The notes beneath the pieces were generated by a model. That model searched no databases. It had not been told where the DNA came from and worked only from the letters and a program-made list of their open reading frames with translations. From contig JAXMEQ010000008.1 of assembly GCA_046348225.1 (NCBI GenBank), forward strand, positions 158,652-222,651: a stretch of 64,000 nt of DNA, given 5' to 3'. The translations under genes and the position numbers were made by a program. Source of the stretch: JAXMEQ01 sp046348225 (GTDB lineage: Bacteria; Pseudomonadota; Gammaproteobacteria; Burkholderiales; Burkholderiaceae_C). Of the stretch, positions 7,066 through 14,996 are shown in pieces (the first letter of the stretch is position 1; each line of letters opens with the position of its first letter).

Positions 7066-8001
7066 ATGGCCTCCAGTCTGCTGGCCCTGCTCGACGACAT
7101 CGCGACCATCCTGGACGACGTGTCGGTGCTGACCAAGGTGGCCGCCAAGAAAACGGCGGGCGTGCTGGGAGACGACCTCGCGCTCAACGCCCAGCAGGTG
7201 GCCGGGGTTCAGGCCGACCGCGAGCTGCCGGTGGTCTGGGCCGTGGCGCGGGGCTCCATGGTCAACAAGCTCATCCTGGTGCCGGCGGCGCTGCTCATCA
7301 GCGCGTTCGCGCCCTGGGCCGTGACGCCGCTGCTGATGGTGGGCGGTGCCTTCCTGTGCTTCGAGGGCTTCGAGAAGCTGGCCCACAAATACCTGCATGC
7401 CCCGCACGAAGACGAAGCCCGCCACACCCAGCTGACGCAGGCACTGGCCGACCCGGCGGTGGACCTGGTGCAGGTGGAAAAAGACAAGATCAAGGGTGCG
7501 GTGCGCACCGATTTCATCCTGTCGGCCGAGATCATTGCCATCACGCTGGGCACGGTGGCCAGCAGCCCGTTCGTGACGCAGGTCGCGGTGCTGTCGGGCA
7601 TCGCGGTGGTCATGACCATCGGCGTCTATGGCCTGGTGGCCGGCATCGTGAAGCTGGACGATCTGGGCCTGTACCTGAGCCGCCAGGCCGGCGCCGCGAA
7701 GCAGGCCGTGGGCGCCGGCATCCTGCGCGCGGCGCCCTGGCTCATGAAGGGCCTGTCGGTGGCGGGCACGGCCGCCATGTTCCTGGTGGGCGGCGGCATC
7801 CTCACGCACGGCTTCGCGCCGCTGCACCACGCCATTGAGGCGGCGACCCAATGGCTGGCGGCGCTGCCCGGGGTGGGCGGAGTGCTGGCGGTGGTGGCGC
7901 CGCTGCTGCTGGACGGCGTGACCGGCATCGTGGCCGGCGCGCTGGTGCTGGCCGGCGTGTTGGCGTTCCAGCGCGTGCGGGGCGCCAGGGCCGCCGCGTG
8001 A
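7066..8001 (+). CDS. DUF808 (YedI-like) inner-membrane protein
   Basis: A 311-residue protein matching the YedI/DUF808 family in length and layout. The N-terminus is SLLALLDDIATILDDVSVLTKVAAKKTAGVLGDD (residues 3-36), with the conserved GSMVNKLILVPAAL segment and several hydrophobic helices (about 70-105, 160-190, 235-265, 275-300). The function is unknown; it is predicted to sit in the cytoplasmic membrane. A GAGAGGAA ribosome site precedes the ATG. Its stop overlaps the GTG start of the methyltransferase (GTGA), so the two are translationally coupled. Confidence 0.88.
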   Translation: MASSLLALLDDIATILDDVSVLTKVAAKKTAGVLGDDLALNAQQVAGVQADRELPVVWAVARGSMVNKLILVPAALLISAFAPWAVTPLLMVGGAFLCFEGFEKLAHKYLHAPHEDEARHTQLTQALADPAVDLVQVEKDKIKGAVRTDFILSAEIIAITLGTVASSPFVTQVAVLSGIAVVMTIGVYGLVAGIVKLDDLGLYLSRQAGAAKQAVGAGILRAAPWLMKGLSVAGTAAMFLVGGGILTHGFAPLHHAIEAATQWLAALPGVGGVLAVVAPLLLDGVTGIVAGALVLAGVLAFQRVRGARAAA

Positions 8002-9128
8002 TCGGTGCGCGCATTGCCTGGACGCAGGACGGGCAGGCCCGCAGCGCCCGCTGGCGCAGCGAAGCCGGCCTGCCGCCGCCGGCCCGGGTGCAGCTGGCCG
8101 ACGACATGCTGAGCGCCGACGCCGCCTACCGGCTGGCCTGCGAAGGCACGGCGCTGCTCTGGCAGGGGGACTTTCACAACGCGCGGCAGTTGCTGCAGGC
8201 GCTGGGGCGCCGTGTGGACCGCAAACCGCGCAAGGCCGTGAGCCCGGCCGGCGCGGGCCCGACCCAGGCCTTCCACCTGCACCGCCAGGCCCAGGGCCAG
8301 CGGGCGCGGGTGCTGGCCATGCTGCTGATCCCGCTGGCGGCGGACTACGCGATTGCCTTGCGCCGCGCGCCCGACCTGCGGGCGGCCTGCACCGAGGCCT
8401 GGGGCCCGGGTGACGAGCCCTGTGTGGCGTCGCTGCGCGAACTGCTGGGCCTGGTGGGCGCGCACGAATGGCGCAAGAAGGGCGTGCCCATCCCGGCGCT
8501 GGGCGCGAACATCCACGCCCACTACGGCGTGTTCTCGCCGGTGCGCGGGGAATACATTGACCTGGTGGCCCAGGCGCCGCTGCCCGCTACCACGCTGGCA
8601 TTTGACATTGGCACCGGTACCGGCGTGCTGGCGGCGCTGCTGGCCCGCCGTGGCGTGCAGCAGGTGCTGGCGACCGACCAGGACCCCCGTGCCCTGGCCT
8701 GCGCCCGCGACAACCTGCAACGCCTGGGCTTGGCGGGCCAGGTGCAGGTGCTGCAGGCCGACCTGTTCCCCGAGGGCCGGGCGCCGCTGGTGGTGTGCAA
8801 CCCGCCCTGGCTGCCGGCGCGGCCCAGCTCGCCCGTCGAGCATGCGGTGTATGACGAAGGCAGCCGCATGCTGCGCGGCTTTCTGGCCGGGCTGGCCGCG
8901 CACCTGGCACCCGGTGGCGAGGGCTGGCTGATCCTGTCGGACATTGCCGAACACCTGGGCCTGCGCACCCGCGACGAGCTGCCGGGCTGGATCGCGGCCG
9001 CAGGCCTGAAGGTCAAGGCCCGGGCCGATGTGCGGCCGCGGCACCCCAAGGCCACCGACGCCAGCGACCCGCTGCACGCGGCGCGGGCGAAGGAAGTCAC
9101 GTCCCTCTGGCGGCTGGTCGCGGCCTGA
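7998..9128 (+). CDS. PrmC/HemK-like class I methyltransferase
   Basis: A 376-residue protein. The C-terminal half is a Rossmann methyltransferase: motif I FDIGTGTGVLAA (from residue 202), an acidic motif ATDQDPRAL, and the N-P-P-W tetrapeptide (residues 268-271) that marks N-methylating HemK/PrmC/RlmG-type enzymes acting on a planar amide or amine. The N-terminal 190 residues (A-x-x-L-A-C-E-G-T-A-L-L-W-Q-G-D-F and beyond) are a substrate-recognition region similar to that of RlmG/YbiN relatives. The GTG start at 7998 is chosen because it overlaps the preceding stop and removes a low-complexity antisense-like extension. The substrate (protein or rRNA) is open. Confidence 0.82.
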   Translation: MIGARIAWTQDGQARSARWRSEAGLPPPARVQLADDMLSADAAYRLACEGTALLWQGDFHNARQLLQALGRRVDRKPRKAVSPAGAGPTQAFHLHRQAQGQRARVLAMLLIPLAADYAIALRRAPDLRAACTEAWGPGDEPCVASLRELLGLVGAHEWRKKGVPIPALGANIHAHYGVFSPVRGEYIDLVAQAPLPATTLAFDIGTGTGVLAALLARRGVQQVLATDQDPRALACARDNLQRLGLAGQVQVLQADLFPEGRAPLVVCNPPWLPARPSSPVEHAVYDEGSRMLRGFLAGLAAHLAPGGEGWLILSDIAEHLGLRTRDELPGWIAAAGLKVKARADVRPRHPKATDASDPLHAARAKEVTSLWRLVAA

Positions 9129-9147
9129 GCGGTGCGCCGGGGCGGCC

Positions 9148-9579
9148 TCAGGCCACGCGGCCCTTGTGGGCCTGCACGTCACAGCCGCTGATGCGCCAGG
9201 ACTTGTCTTTTTGCAGCTGCAGCGTGTAGGTGGCCAGCCAGGGCGTGCCGCGCGCGTCGGTCATCTGCACCCGCTGCACCACGGTGCCGTCGGGCAAGGC
9301 CTCGGGCACCAGAAAGGTTACGCTGGCGGGGCGGTACACCACGGGGTAGCCGCTGCGCACCATGGCCATGAAGCGCTCGGCCGTGCCCATGCGTTCGCGC
9401 ACACTGGGCGCGGCAAAGGAAAACGCCTTGCGTGCGTCGTTGGCAGCAAAGGCGTCGAGCTGGCCCTGTACCGTGGCGCGGACCTCGCGCGCCTGGAGGT
9501 CGGGCAGCGGGGCCGCCGGCGCAATCTGCGCCAGGCACAGCAGCAGGCCGGCGAGCAGGCGGCGGCGCATGGGCTGCAT
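9148..9579 (-). CDS. DUF4864 exported protein
   Basis: A 143-residue protein with a signal peptide (MQPMRRRLLAGLLLCLAQIAPAAP would be the first 24 residues; cleavage near APAA-P). The mature part matches DUF4864: V-x-x-Q-L-D-A-F-A-A-N-D, S-V-R-E-R-M-G, F-M-A-M-V-R-S-G-Y-P-V-V-Y, and a terminal W-R-I-S-G-C. The fold is expected to be NTF2/SnoaL-like; the function is unknown. The ATG at 9579 lies one base after the stop of the TrpE-TrpG-like gene, which makes this the last gene of the chorismate operon. Confidence 0.8.
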   Translation of the reverse strand: MQPMRRRLLAGLLLCLAQIAPAAPLPDLQAREVRATVQGQLDAFAANDARKAFSFAAPSVRERMGTAERFMAMVRSGYPVVYRPASVTFLVPEALPDGTVVQRVQMTDARGTPWLATYTLQLQKDKSWRISGCDVQAHKGRVA

Positions 9580-9580
9580 G

Positions 9581-11506
9581 TCAGGCGCCTTGCCCACAGA
9601 ATGCCAAGGCCGCACGCAGCGCCTGCAGTGCCTGCGCCGACGACAGCAGGGACTCCGGCCGCACCAGCAGGCAGGCCAGGCGGCGGCCGGCGTGGCCCAG
9701 CATCACCGGCTGCTGCGCCGCGTCAGTGGCCCAGACCTGCCAGCCTGCGGGCAGCGGCGTTCCTGGCACCAGGGCCAGGCTGGCGTAACGCGCCGCCGTG
9801 AAGACGCCTTGCGCCGCCCAGGGCGCGTCGCCCGTGGTGGTGCAGGACACCAGCCGGCCATGTTCGGGGCTGATGGGCTGCACCGCAGCGCCGGCCTGCG
9901 CGAGCAGCTGCAGCGCTGCGTCGCCCAGGGCCACGGCATGGGTGTAAGGCTGAACCGGCAGGGCCCGCCCCAGCAGCACCGTCACCGGTGCCCGGGCTTC
10001 GAGGCGCAGGCCCAGGCCTTGCAGCGCCTCGCCCACGGCCTGCGGAAACGGGTCGTCATGGTCGCGCACCGCCACCGCCGCCGGCAACGGCGGGGTCATG
10101 GCGGCAGCGGCCGTGGGGGTGGGGGCCTCTTCGAGCCCGAGCGCGCGCCACAGTGACACGGCCTTGAGGCGTGACTCCTGTTCCTCGCGCTCGGGCACCG
10201 AGTCGGCCAGCAGGTCGCCGCCGGTGCGCACCTCGGCCACCCCGTCGCGCAGCGTGGCGGCGCGCAGCAGCGTGCCCACCAGCGCATCGCCATCGGCGCT
10301 GAGCTGCAGGCCGAGCCCGCCGTACCAGCCGCGCGGGCTGGCTTCGAGGGCTTCAATGGCGGCCAGCGCGTGGCGGCGCGGCGTACCGGTCAGCATGGCC
10401 GGCGCCGTGGTCGCGAGGATGGCGTCCCAGGCATCGCAGCCGGCGCGCAACTGGCCGCCAAGCTGGTCCACCGTGTGCACCACGGTGGCCAGCGACATCT
10501 GGCGCCGGCGCGCCAGCAGCCGCAGCGAGCCCGGTTCGCACAGCGGGGCCAGGTCCTCGCGCAACGCGTCGCTGCACACCGCCAGCGACGCCGCATCCAC
10601 GGCCTCGTTGACCAGTTCGCGGAAGGACTCGGCCTCGCCCACGGGGCCAGCGCCACGGGCCACCGTGCCGCACACCGGCAGCGCCTGCACCTGACGGCCC
10701 TGCACCACCAGCTGCAGGTCGGGCGAAGCGCCGAACAGCTGGCCTCCCGAGCCGTCGTTGAGGAAGAAGGTGACCGGGGCCGGGTTCACCCGGCGCAGCC
10801 GGTCAAAGGCGCGGGCCGCGGACGCTGTGCAGGGGCGGCGAAAGCTCTGGCTCAGCGTGAGCGACACCAGCGGCTGCTCGCGCAGCACCCCGAGTGCACG
10901 GCGCACCATGTCGGCATGGCCGCCAGGGGCGTGGTCGTCACGGGCCTGTGGCGGATATGTGTCGGCGGTGGAGGCGCCGGGCGAGGGCGCCGCAGGGGTG
11001 GTGGCCGCGTCGTCCGGCAGGCCGGGCAGCGTGAGGCGGACCTGCTCCCACGCGCCGGCCGCGTCGCGGCGCCAGAAGCGCTGCGCCAGATACAGCACGC
11101 CCAGGGGTTCGTTCGCACCGGCCGTGCCGCTGGCAAGCCGGTGCGCATGGAAGCGCAGCGCCCCCAGCAACAGCGCTTCGGCCAGTGGCTCGAAGGCCTG
11201 CATCAGCGTGCGCAGCTGCGCCACTGGCGGCCCGCCGTCCGCCAGCGCCGCGGCCCAGGGCGTCAGTGCCGGGTGGGCCAGCAGGGCCCGGCCCAGCGCG
11301 CTGGCGGCTTGCACCTGCAGGCCGCCGCCCAGAACCTGGAGCACCAGCGCAGGGGTGTCCAGCAATACCGCCTGGCGCGGGTGCAGGCCTTCAATGCCCG
11401 CGTCCACGCCCAGGTACATGCCGGGCGCATGGTCCAGCCGTGCCAGCGCGGCGTCCACCTCGGCCGCTGTCGCGCTTTGGCGGTGGACGTGCGGGCGGAT
11501 CTTCAA
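9581..11506 (-). CDS. TrpE-TrpG-like fusion with inactive amidotransferase domain
   Basis: A 641-residue protein. Residues 190-457 are a chorismate-binding domain: GASPD (259-263, the SPE motif with Asp), PVCGTVARG (277-285), LCEPGSL (322-328), VVHTVDQLGGQL (342-353), LTGTPRRHA (372-380), GWYGGLG (393-399) and TGGDLLADSVPEREEQES (428-445). Residues 475-640 follow a class I glutamine amidotransferase fold, but the nucleophile Cys is A526 (AVALGD instead of GVCLGH) and the His of FHPES is R616 (VRPES). Glutamine hydrolysis is therefore not expected. Only free ammonia, or no amine, could be used. The start overlaps the TctC stop (ATGA). It could be an ammonia-dependent aminodeoxychorismate/anthranilate-type enzyme or a regulator. 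Confidence 0.8.
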   Translation of the reverse strand: MKIRPHVHRQSATAAEVDAALARLDHAPGMYLGVDAGIEGLHPRQAVLLDTPALVLQVLGGGLQVQAASALGRALLAHPALTPWAAALADGGPPVAQLRTLMQAFEPLAEALLLGALRFHAHRLASGTAGANEPLGVLYLAQRFWRRDAAGAWEQVRLTLPGLPDDAATTPAAPSPGASTADTYPPQARDDHAPGGHADMVRRALGVLREQPLVSLTLSQSFRRPCTASAARAFDRLRRVNPAPVTFFLNDGSGGQLFGASPDLQLVVQGRQVQALPVCGTVARGAGPVGEAESFRELVNEAVDAASLAVCSDALREDLAPLCEPGSLRLLARRRQMSLATVVHTVDQLGGQLRAGCDAWDAILATTAPAMLTGTPRRHALAAIEALEASPRGWYGGLGLQLSADGDALVGTLLRAATLRDGVAEVRTGGDLLADSVPEREEQESRLKAVSLWRALGLEEAPTPTAAAAMTPPLPAAVAVRDHDDPFPQAVGEALQGLGLRLEARAPVTVLLGRALPVQPYTHAVALGDAALQLLAQAGAAVQPISPEHGRLVSCTTTGDAPWAAQGVFTAARYASLALVPGTPLPAGWQVWATDAAQQPVMLGHAGRRLACLLVRPESLLSSAQALQALRAALAFCGQGA

Positions 11507-12492
11507 TCGATGCGCAGGCCGGTGCGTTTGATGACGGGCGTCATGACGCGCAGCTCTTCACGCATGAAGTTCTGCAGGTCCTGCACCGAGCCGCCAATCG
11601 GCTCCATGTACTGGGCGTAGAGCTTTTCCTTGACTTCCGGCATGGCCAGCACCGTGTTGATTTCCTGGTTCATGCGCTGGACGATGTCGTTGGGCGTGCT
11701 GGCTGGTGCCATCACCGCCATCCAGGCCAGGTTGTTGATCTCGGGCAGGCCGGCTTCCTTCATGGTGGGAATCTCGGGCGTGAGCGCGCTGCGCTTGCCG
11801 GTGGACACCGCCAGCGGCCGCAGCTTGCCGGCTTTGACCTGCGGAATCACGGCCACGGCGGGCACGCAGGCAAACTGCACGTCGCCCTGCAGGATGGCCA
11901 TGATGGCCAGCGGCGAAGAGGCATACGGAATGTGCACCGCGTAGGTGTCGGTTTTGACCTTCAGCAATTCCACGCCCAGCTGCGAGAGGCTGCCCACGCC
12001 GGTGGACGAGAAGTTGAACTTGCCCGGGTTCTTCTTCATGGCCTCGACCAGGTCCTTGAGCGAGTTGATGCCCGAGTCGGTGCGCACGGCGCAGATGTTG
12101 GACTGGCCGCCCGCGAGCACCACGGGTTTGAGCTCGGTGAACGGGTCGTAGCCCAGCTTGCTGTAGATCTGGGTGTTGTAGACCAGCGGGCCATTGGTGC
12201 TGATGACGAAGTTGTAGCCGTCGCCTGCGGCCTTGGCCACGGCACCGGTGCCGGTGTTGCCGCCGGCACCGGCGCGGTTTTCAATCACCACCGGCTGGCC
12301 CAGGCGGGGCGCCAGCCGCTCGGCCACGATGCGCATGATCACGTCGGGCGAAGAGCCGGCGGCATAGGGCACCACCACGCGGATGGGCTTGCTGGGCCAG
12401 GCCTGGGCCCAGCTGCCGGTGCAGGCGGCGGCCAGCGCCAGGGCGCCCAGGCCCTTGAGCAGCGCGCGGGTGGAGGGGTTGGGGTACTTCAT
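11503..12492 (-). CDS. Bug/TctC-family tripartite tricarboxylate receptor
   Basis: A 329-residue periplasmic binding protein. The signal peptide is residues 1-29 (LKGLGALALAAACTGSWAQA). Then comes the family opening W-P-S-K-P-I-R-V-V-V-P-Y-A-A-G-S-S-P-D, with V-I-E-N-R-A-G-A-G-G-N-T-G and Y-D-P-F-T-E-L-K-P. Bug proteins bind small carboxylates or amidated acids and normally work with TctA/TctB, but no membrane subunits are present. The gene overlaps both neighbours by four bases (ATGA on each side), which is unusual for a receptor. Its ligand is likely linked to the flanking chorismate-type genes, possibly an aromatic or cyclic acid (inference). Confidence 0.88.
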   Translation of the reverse strand: MKYPNPSTRALLKGLGALALAAACTGSWAQAWPSKPIRVVVPYAAGSSPDVIMRIVAERLAPRLGQPVVIENRAGAGGNTGTGAVAKAAGDGYNFVISTNGPLVYNTQIYSKLGYDPFTELKPVVLAGGQSNICAVRTDSGINSLKDLVEAMKKNPGKFNFSSTGVGSLSQLGVELLKVKTDTYAVHIPYASSPLAIMAILQGDVQFACVPAVAVIPQVKAGKLRPLAVSTGKRSALTPEIPTMKEAGLPEINNLAWMAVMAPASTPNDIVQRMNQEINTVLAMPEVKEKLYAQYMEPIGGSVQDLQNFMREELRVMTPVIKRTGLRID

Positions 12493-12866
12493 GGTGTGGT
12501 CCTTTCCGTTTCCTGGAAAAAGCGCGCTTCCCCGGCAATGAAGCCGGCGACCAGCGTGCGGTAAGTTGATTCAACGATGTCGGGCAGTCCGGGAAAGCTG
12601 CTGTCATGGGCGGCGGCGAGCGCACGCACCCGCTCGAACACCTGGGCCTGGCGCGCCGGGGCCGCCACCTGGTGTTCGTCCAGCTTGAAGCGCGTGGCAT
12701 CGCGCACGTACAGTGCGCGCTGCACCAGCAGCTCCACGATGCGGGCATCGACCGCGTCAATGCGCTGGCGCAGCTCGCCCAGCGTCTCGGCCTGCGGCAC
12801 ATAGGCCGGGTCCCTGAAACGACGGACGGCGGCAGTGCCCGTGGTGGGCTCGGAGGTGGGTGTCAT
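12489..12866 (-). CDS. AroQ-type chorismate mutase
   Basis: A 125-residue all-helical chorismate mutase domain of the AroQ/PchB class. Visible active-site positions are R33 (ELRQRID), R50 (LVQRALYV), K61 (ATRFK) and R72 (APARQAQVF). It rearranges chorismate to prephenate; the related PchB instead removes pyruvate from isochorismate, and the two cannot be separated by eye. There is no signal peptide, so it is cytoplasmic. The ATG at 12866 is preferred to one three codons upstream because neither has a strong ribosome site and the shorter form fits the family. It is the first gene of a four-gene operon ending at 9148. Confidence 0.8.
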   Translation of the reverse strand: MTPTSEPTTGTAAVRRFRDPAYVPQAETLGELRQRIDAVDARIVELLVQRALYVRDATRFKLDEHQVAAPARQAQVFERVRALAAAHDSSFPGLPDIVESTYRTLVAGFIAGEARFFQETERTTP

Positions 12867-13033
12867 GCAGGCCATTGTGGCCCAGGATCTGATATGCAAA
12901 CTTAGCACTGACCCGGGGGTTTCAGGCCGGGTATCCCGGGTGCCGGGAGTCGCCAGTGGCGCAGGACAGGCCACCCGGCTCCAGTAAAGTTGCGAGTCCA
13001 ACACAGTTCAACACATGACAGGAAGACGCAACG

Positions 13034-13939
13034 ATGGGTATTGATTTCAAGGGCCGTGTGGCCATCGTGACCGGGGCCGGCGGCGGCCTGGGCAAGCAGC
13101 ATGCACTGGCGCTGGCACGCCGCGGCGCGAAGGTGCTGGTGAATGACCTGGGCGGCGCCGTCGATGGCTCGGGCGGCTCGGTCAGCGCCGCGCAGGCGGT
13201 GGTCGACGAAATTCGCGCGGCCGGTGGCGAGGCGCTCGCCAATGGCGCCTCGGTGACGGACTTCGCTGCCGTTCAGGCCATGGTGCAACAGGCGGTGGAT
13301 GCCTGGGGCCGGGTCGACATTCTGGTCAACAACGCCGGCATCCTGCGCGACAAAAGCTTTGCCAAGATGGAGCTGGCCGATTTCCGGCTGGTGCTGGACG
13401 TTCATGTGATGGGGGCGGTGCACTGCACCAAGGCGGTCTGGCCGGTGATGACGGCACAGAAGTACGGCCGCATCGTCATGACCACCTCGTCCAGCGGCCT
13501 GTACGGCAACTTTGGCCAGGCCAATTACGGCGCCGCCAAGATGGCGCTGGTCGGGCTGATGCAGACGCTTTCCATCGAGGGCGCCAAAAACGACATCCGT
13601 GTCAATTGCCTGGCGCCCACGGCCGCGACCCGCATGACCGAAGGCCTGATGCCCGAGGACGTGCTGCGCGCGCTGGACCCGGCGGCCGTGGTGCCGGCCA
13701 TGCTGGTGATGGCCAGCGACAACGCGCCCAACCGCACGGTGCTGTGCGCCGGTGCCGGCACGTTCGAGGCCGCGCACATCACCCTGACGCAGGGCATCCA
13801 CATTGGCACCGGCGACGACGTGCCCGAACAGCTGGCCGCACGGCTGGCCGAGGTGACCGATCGCCAGGGCGACATGGTGCCGCAAAGCGGCAGCGCGCAG
13901 GGCAGCAACGAAGTCGGCAAGGCGCTGTCTCGCGCCTGA
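13034..13939 (+). CDS. SDR-family (3R)-hydroxyacyl-CoA-dehydrogenase-like oxidoreductase
   Basis: A 301-residue short-chain dehydrogenase. The NAD(P) loop TGAGGGLG starts at residue 13, NNAG follows, and the catalytic Y165-x-x-x-K169 (YGAAK) has the usual Ser upstream in TTSSSG. The segment V-N-D-L-G-G-A-V-D-G-S-G and the ending after A-x-x-I-T-L-T-Q-G resemble the dehydrogenase domain of peroxisomal multifunctional enzyme 2 and its bacterial stand-alone relatives, which oxidise (3R)-hydroxyacyl-CoA. An AGGAAGACGC ribosome site precedes the ATG. It is divergent from the chorismate operon and convergent with the 2OG oxygenase. Confidence 0.85.
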   Translation: MGIDFKGRVAIVTGAGGGLGKQHALALARRGAKVLVNDLGGAVDGSGGSVSAAQAVVDEIRAAGGEALANGASVTDFAAVQAMVQQAVDAWGRVDILVNNAGILRDKSFAKMELADFRLVLDVHVMGAVHCTKAVWPVMTAQKYGRIVMTTSSSGLYGNFGQANYGAAKMALVGLMQTLSIEGAKNDIRVNCLAPTAATRMTEGLMPEDVLRALDPAAVVPAMLVMASDNAPNRTVLCAGAGTFEAAHITLTQGIHIGTGDDVPEQLAARLAEVTDRQGDMVPQSGSAQGSNEVGKALSRA

Positions 13940-13949
13940 CGGGGCGGGC

Positions 13950-14834
13950 TCAGTCCGTCGGCTTGCGCGCCGGAAACTCGCGCTCGCGCAGCCATTTGGT
14001 GGCAATCCACTTCTCGCCTTCCAGTACCGGCGAGCCACCGTGCAGCGTGCGGCTGTCCGGGTGCGGCACGCTGTAGCTGAAGAACACCGCGTTGCCCCTG
14101 CGCGCGCCCACCTCGAGGCCCGCGTCCGGGAACACGGTGCCACCGCCGCGCACCGGCTCGCTCAGGTACATGATGAGCGTGGCCACGCGTTGCCCACCGC
14201 GCTGCAAAAGGGTGGGCGTGCCCGCGTCGCGCGGATCGAAGTAGTCGTAGTGCGGGCGGTACTCGGCCCCGGGGCCGTACTGCAGCACCTGGATGCCCTC
14301 GCCGTTTTCCACGGGCCAGCCGGTCAGGCGCGCAATGCGGGCCTCGATGCGGCGCAGAAGTTCGCTGTCGCCGCGCTGGAAGAACATGCCGTTGCTGGTG
14401 CGCACATCGTCCACCTTGCTGCCGCCAGTGGCCGTGTCCAGCACGCCCGAGCGCTTCATGGCAGGCCGGGCGGCGTCCACCAGTGCTGCACATTCCTCGT
14501 CGCTCAGAAAGCCGCCGAGCACCGCGATGGCCGGGTTGTTGACTGTACCCAGCACGGCCACCTGCCGGTCGCCAAGGTCGAGATGCAGCGGCGCGCCCTC
14601 CAACGGCAGCACCGGCACCGCCAGCCGCGGCATGTCGGGCTGGCGCCGCGACGCCCGGGCGGCGGGCTGCCGTCGCGGTGGCGCGGCGGCGGCCGGGATT
14701 TCGTCCAGGGCCTGGCGCGCAAGCTGGCTTTCCCAGCCTTGCAGCACCAGTGCCTGCAGCAGTTCGTGGCGGGCGTGCCCGGCAGCCAGTTGCTCGCGGG
14801 TCCATTGCCGGACTTCAGGGGTCAGTGTTTGCAT
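13950..14834 (-). CDS. 2-oxoglutarate/Fe(II) oxygenase, prolyl 4-hydroxylase type
   Basis: A 294-residue protein. The C-terminal 190 residues are a P4Hc domain: H195-x-D197 (YRPHYDYFDP), distal H265 (RTLHGG), and a downstream Lys in EKWIATKWLR that binds 2-oxoglutarate. The R-T-S-N-G-M-F-F segment precedes them. The N-terminal 100 residues are Ala/Arg rich with a short helical motif (REQLAAGHARHELLQALVLQGW). The likely reaction is hydroxylation of a prolyl residue in an unknown protein. No signal peptide is visible. The start at 14834 gives the natural N-terminus. Confidence 0.86.
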   Translation of the reverse strand: MQTLTPEVRQWTREQLAAGHARHELLQALVLQGWESQLARQALDEIPAAAAPPRRQPAARASRRQPDMPRLAVPVLPLEGAPLHLDLGDRQVAVLGTVNNPAIAVLGGFLSDEECAALVDAARPAMKRSGVLDTATGGSKVDDVRTSNGMFFQRGDSELLRRIEARIARLTGWPVENGEGIQVLQYGPGAEYRPHYDYFDPRDAGTPTLLQRGGQRVATLIMYLSEPVRGGGTVFPDAGLEVGARRGNAVFFSYSVPHPDSRTLHGGSPVLEGEKWIATKWLREREFPARKPTD

Positions 14835-14996
14835 GGGGGTCCAGTCTAGCGGTGCCCGTCCTAGCGCAAAAGTGCGGGGCGACGGGGCAGGGGCGGCCCA
14901 AGTCCCCGGAGCGACTGGGCCTTTGGAGGTCCGAAGCAGGCACCAGCGCAACGTGTTAACTTTCGGGCCAATGACAACGCGGACCCGGGCCTGACC

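Noticed and set aside
11185..12564. Long plus-strand frame opposite the TctC gene
   Set aside because: The composition is unlike a protein (Ala/Gly/His/Arg repeats), and it is antisense to a Bug receptor with a clear signal peptide.
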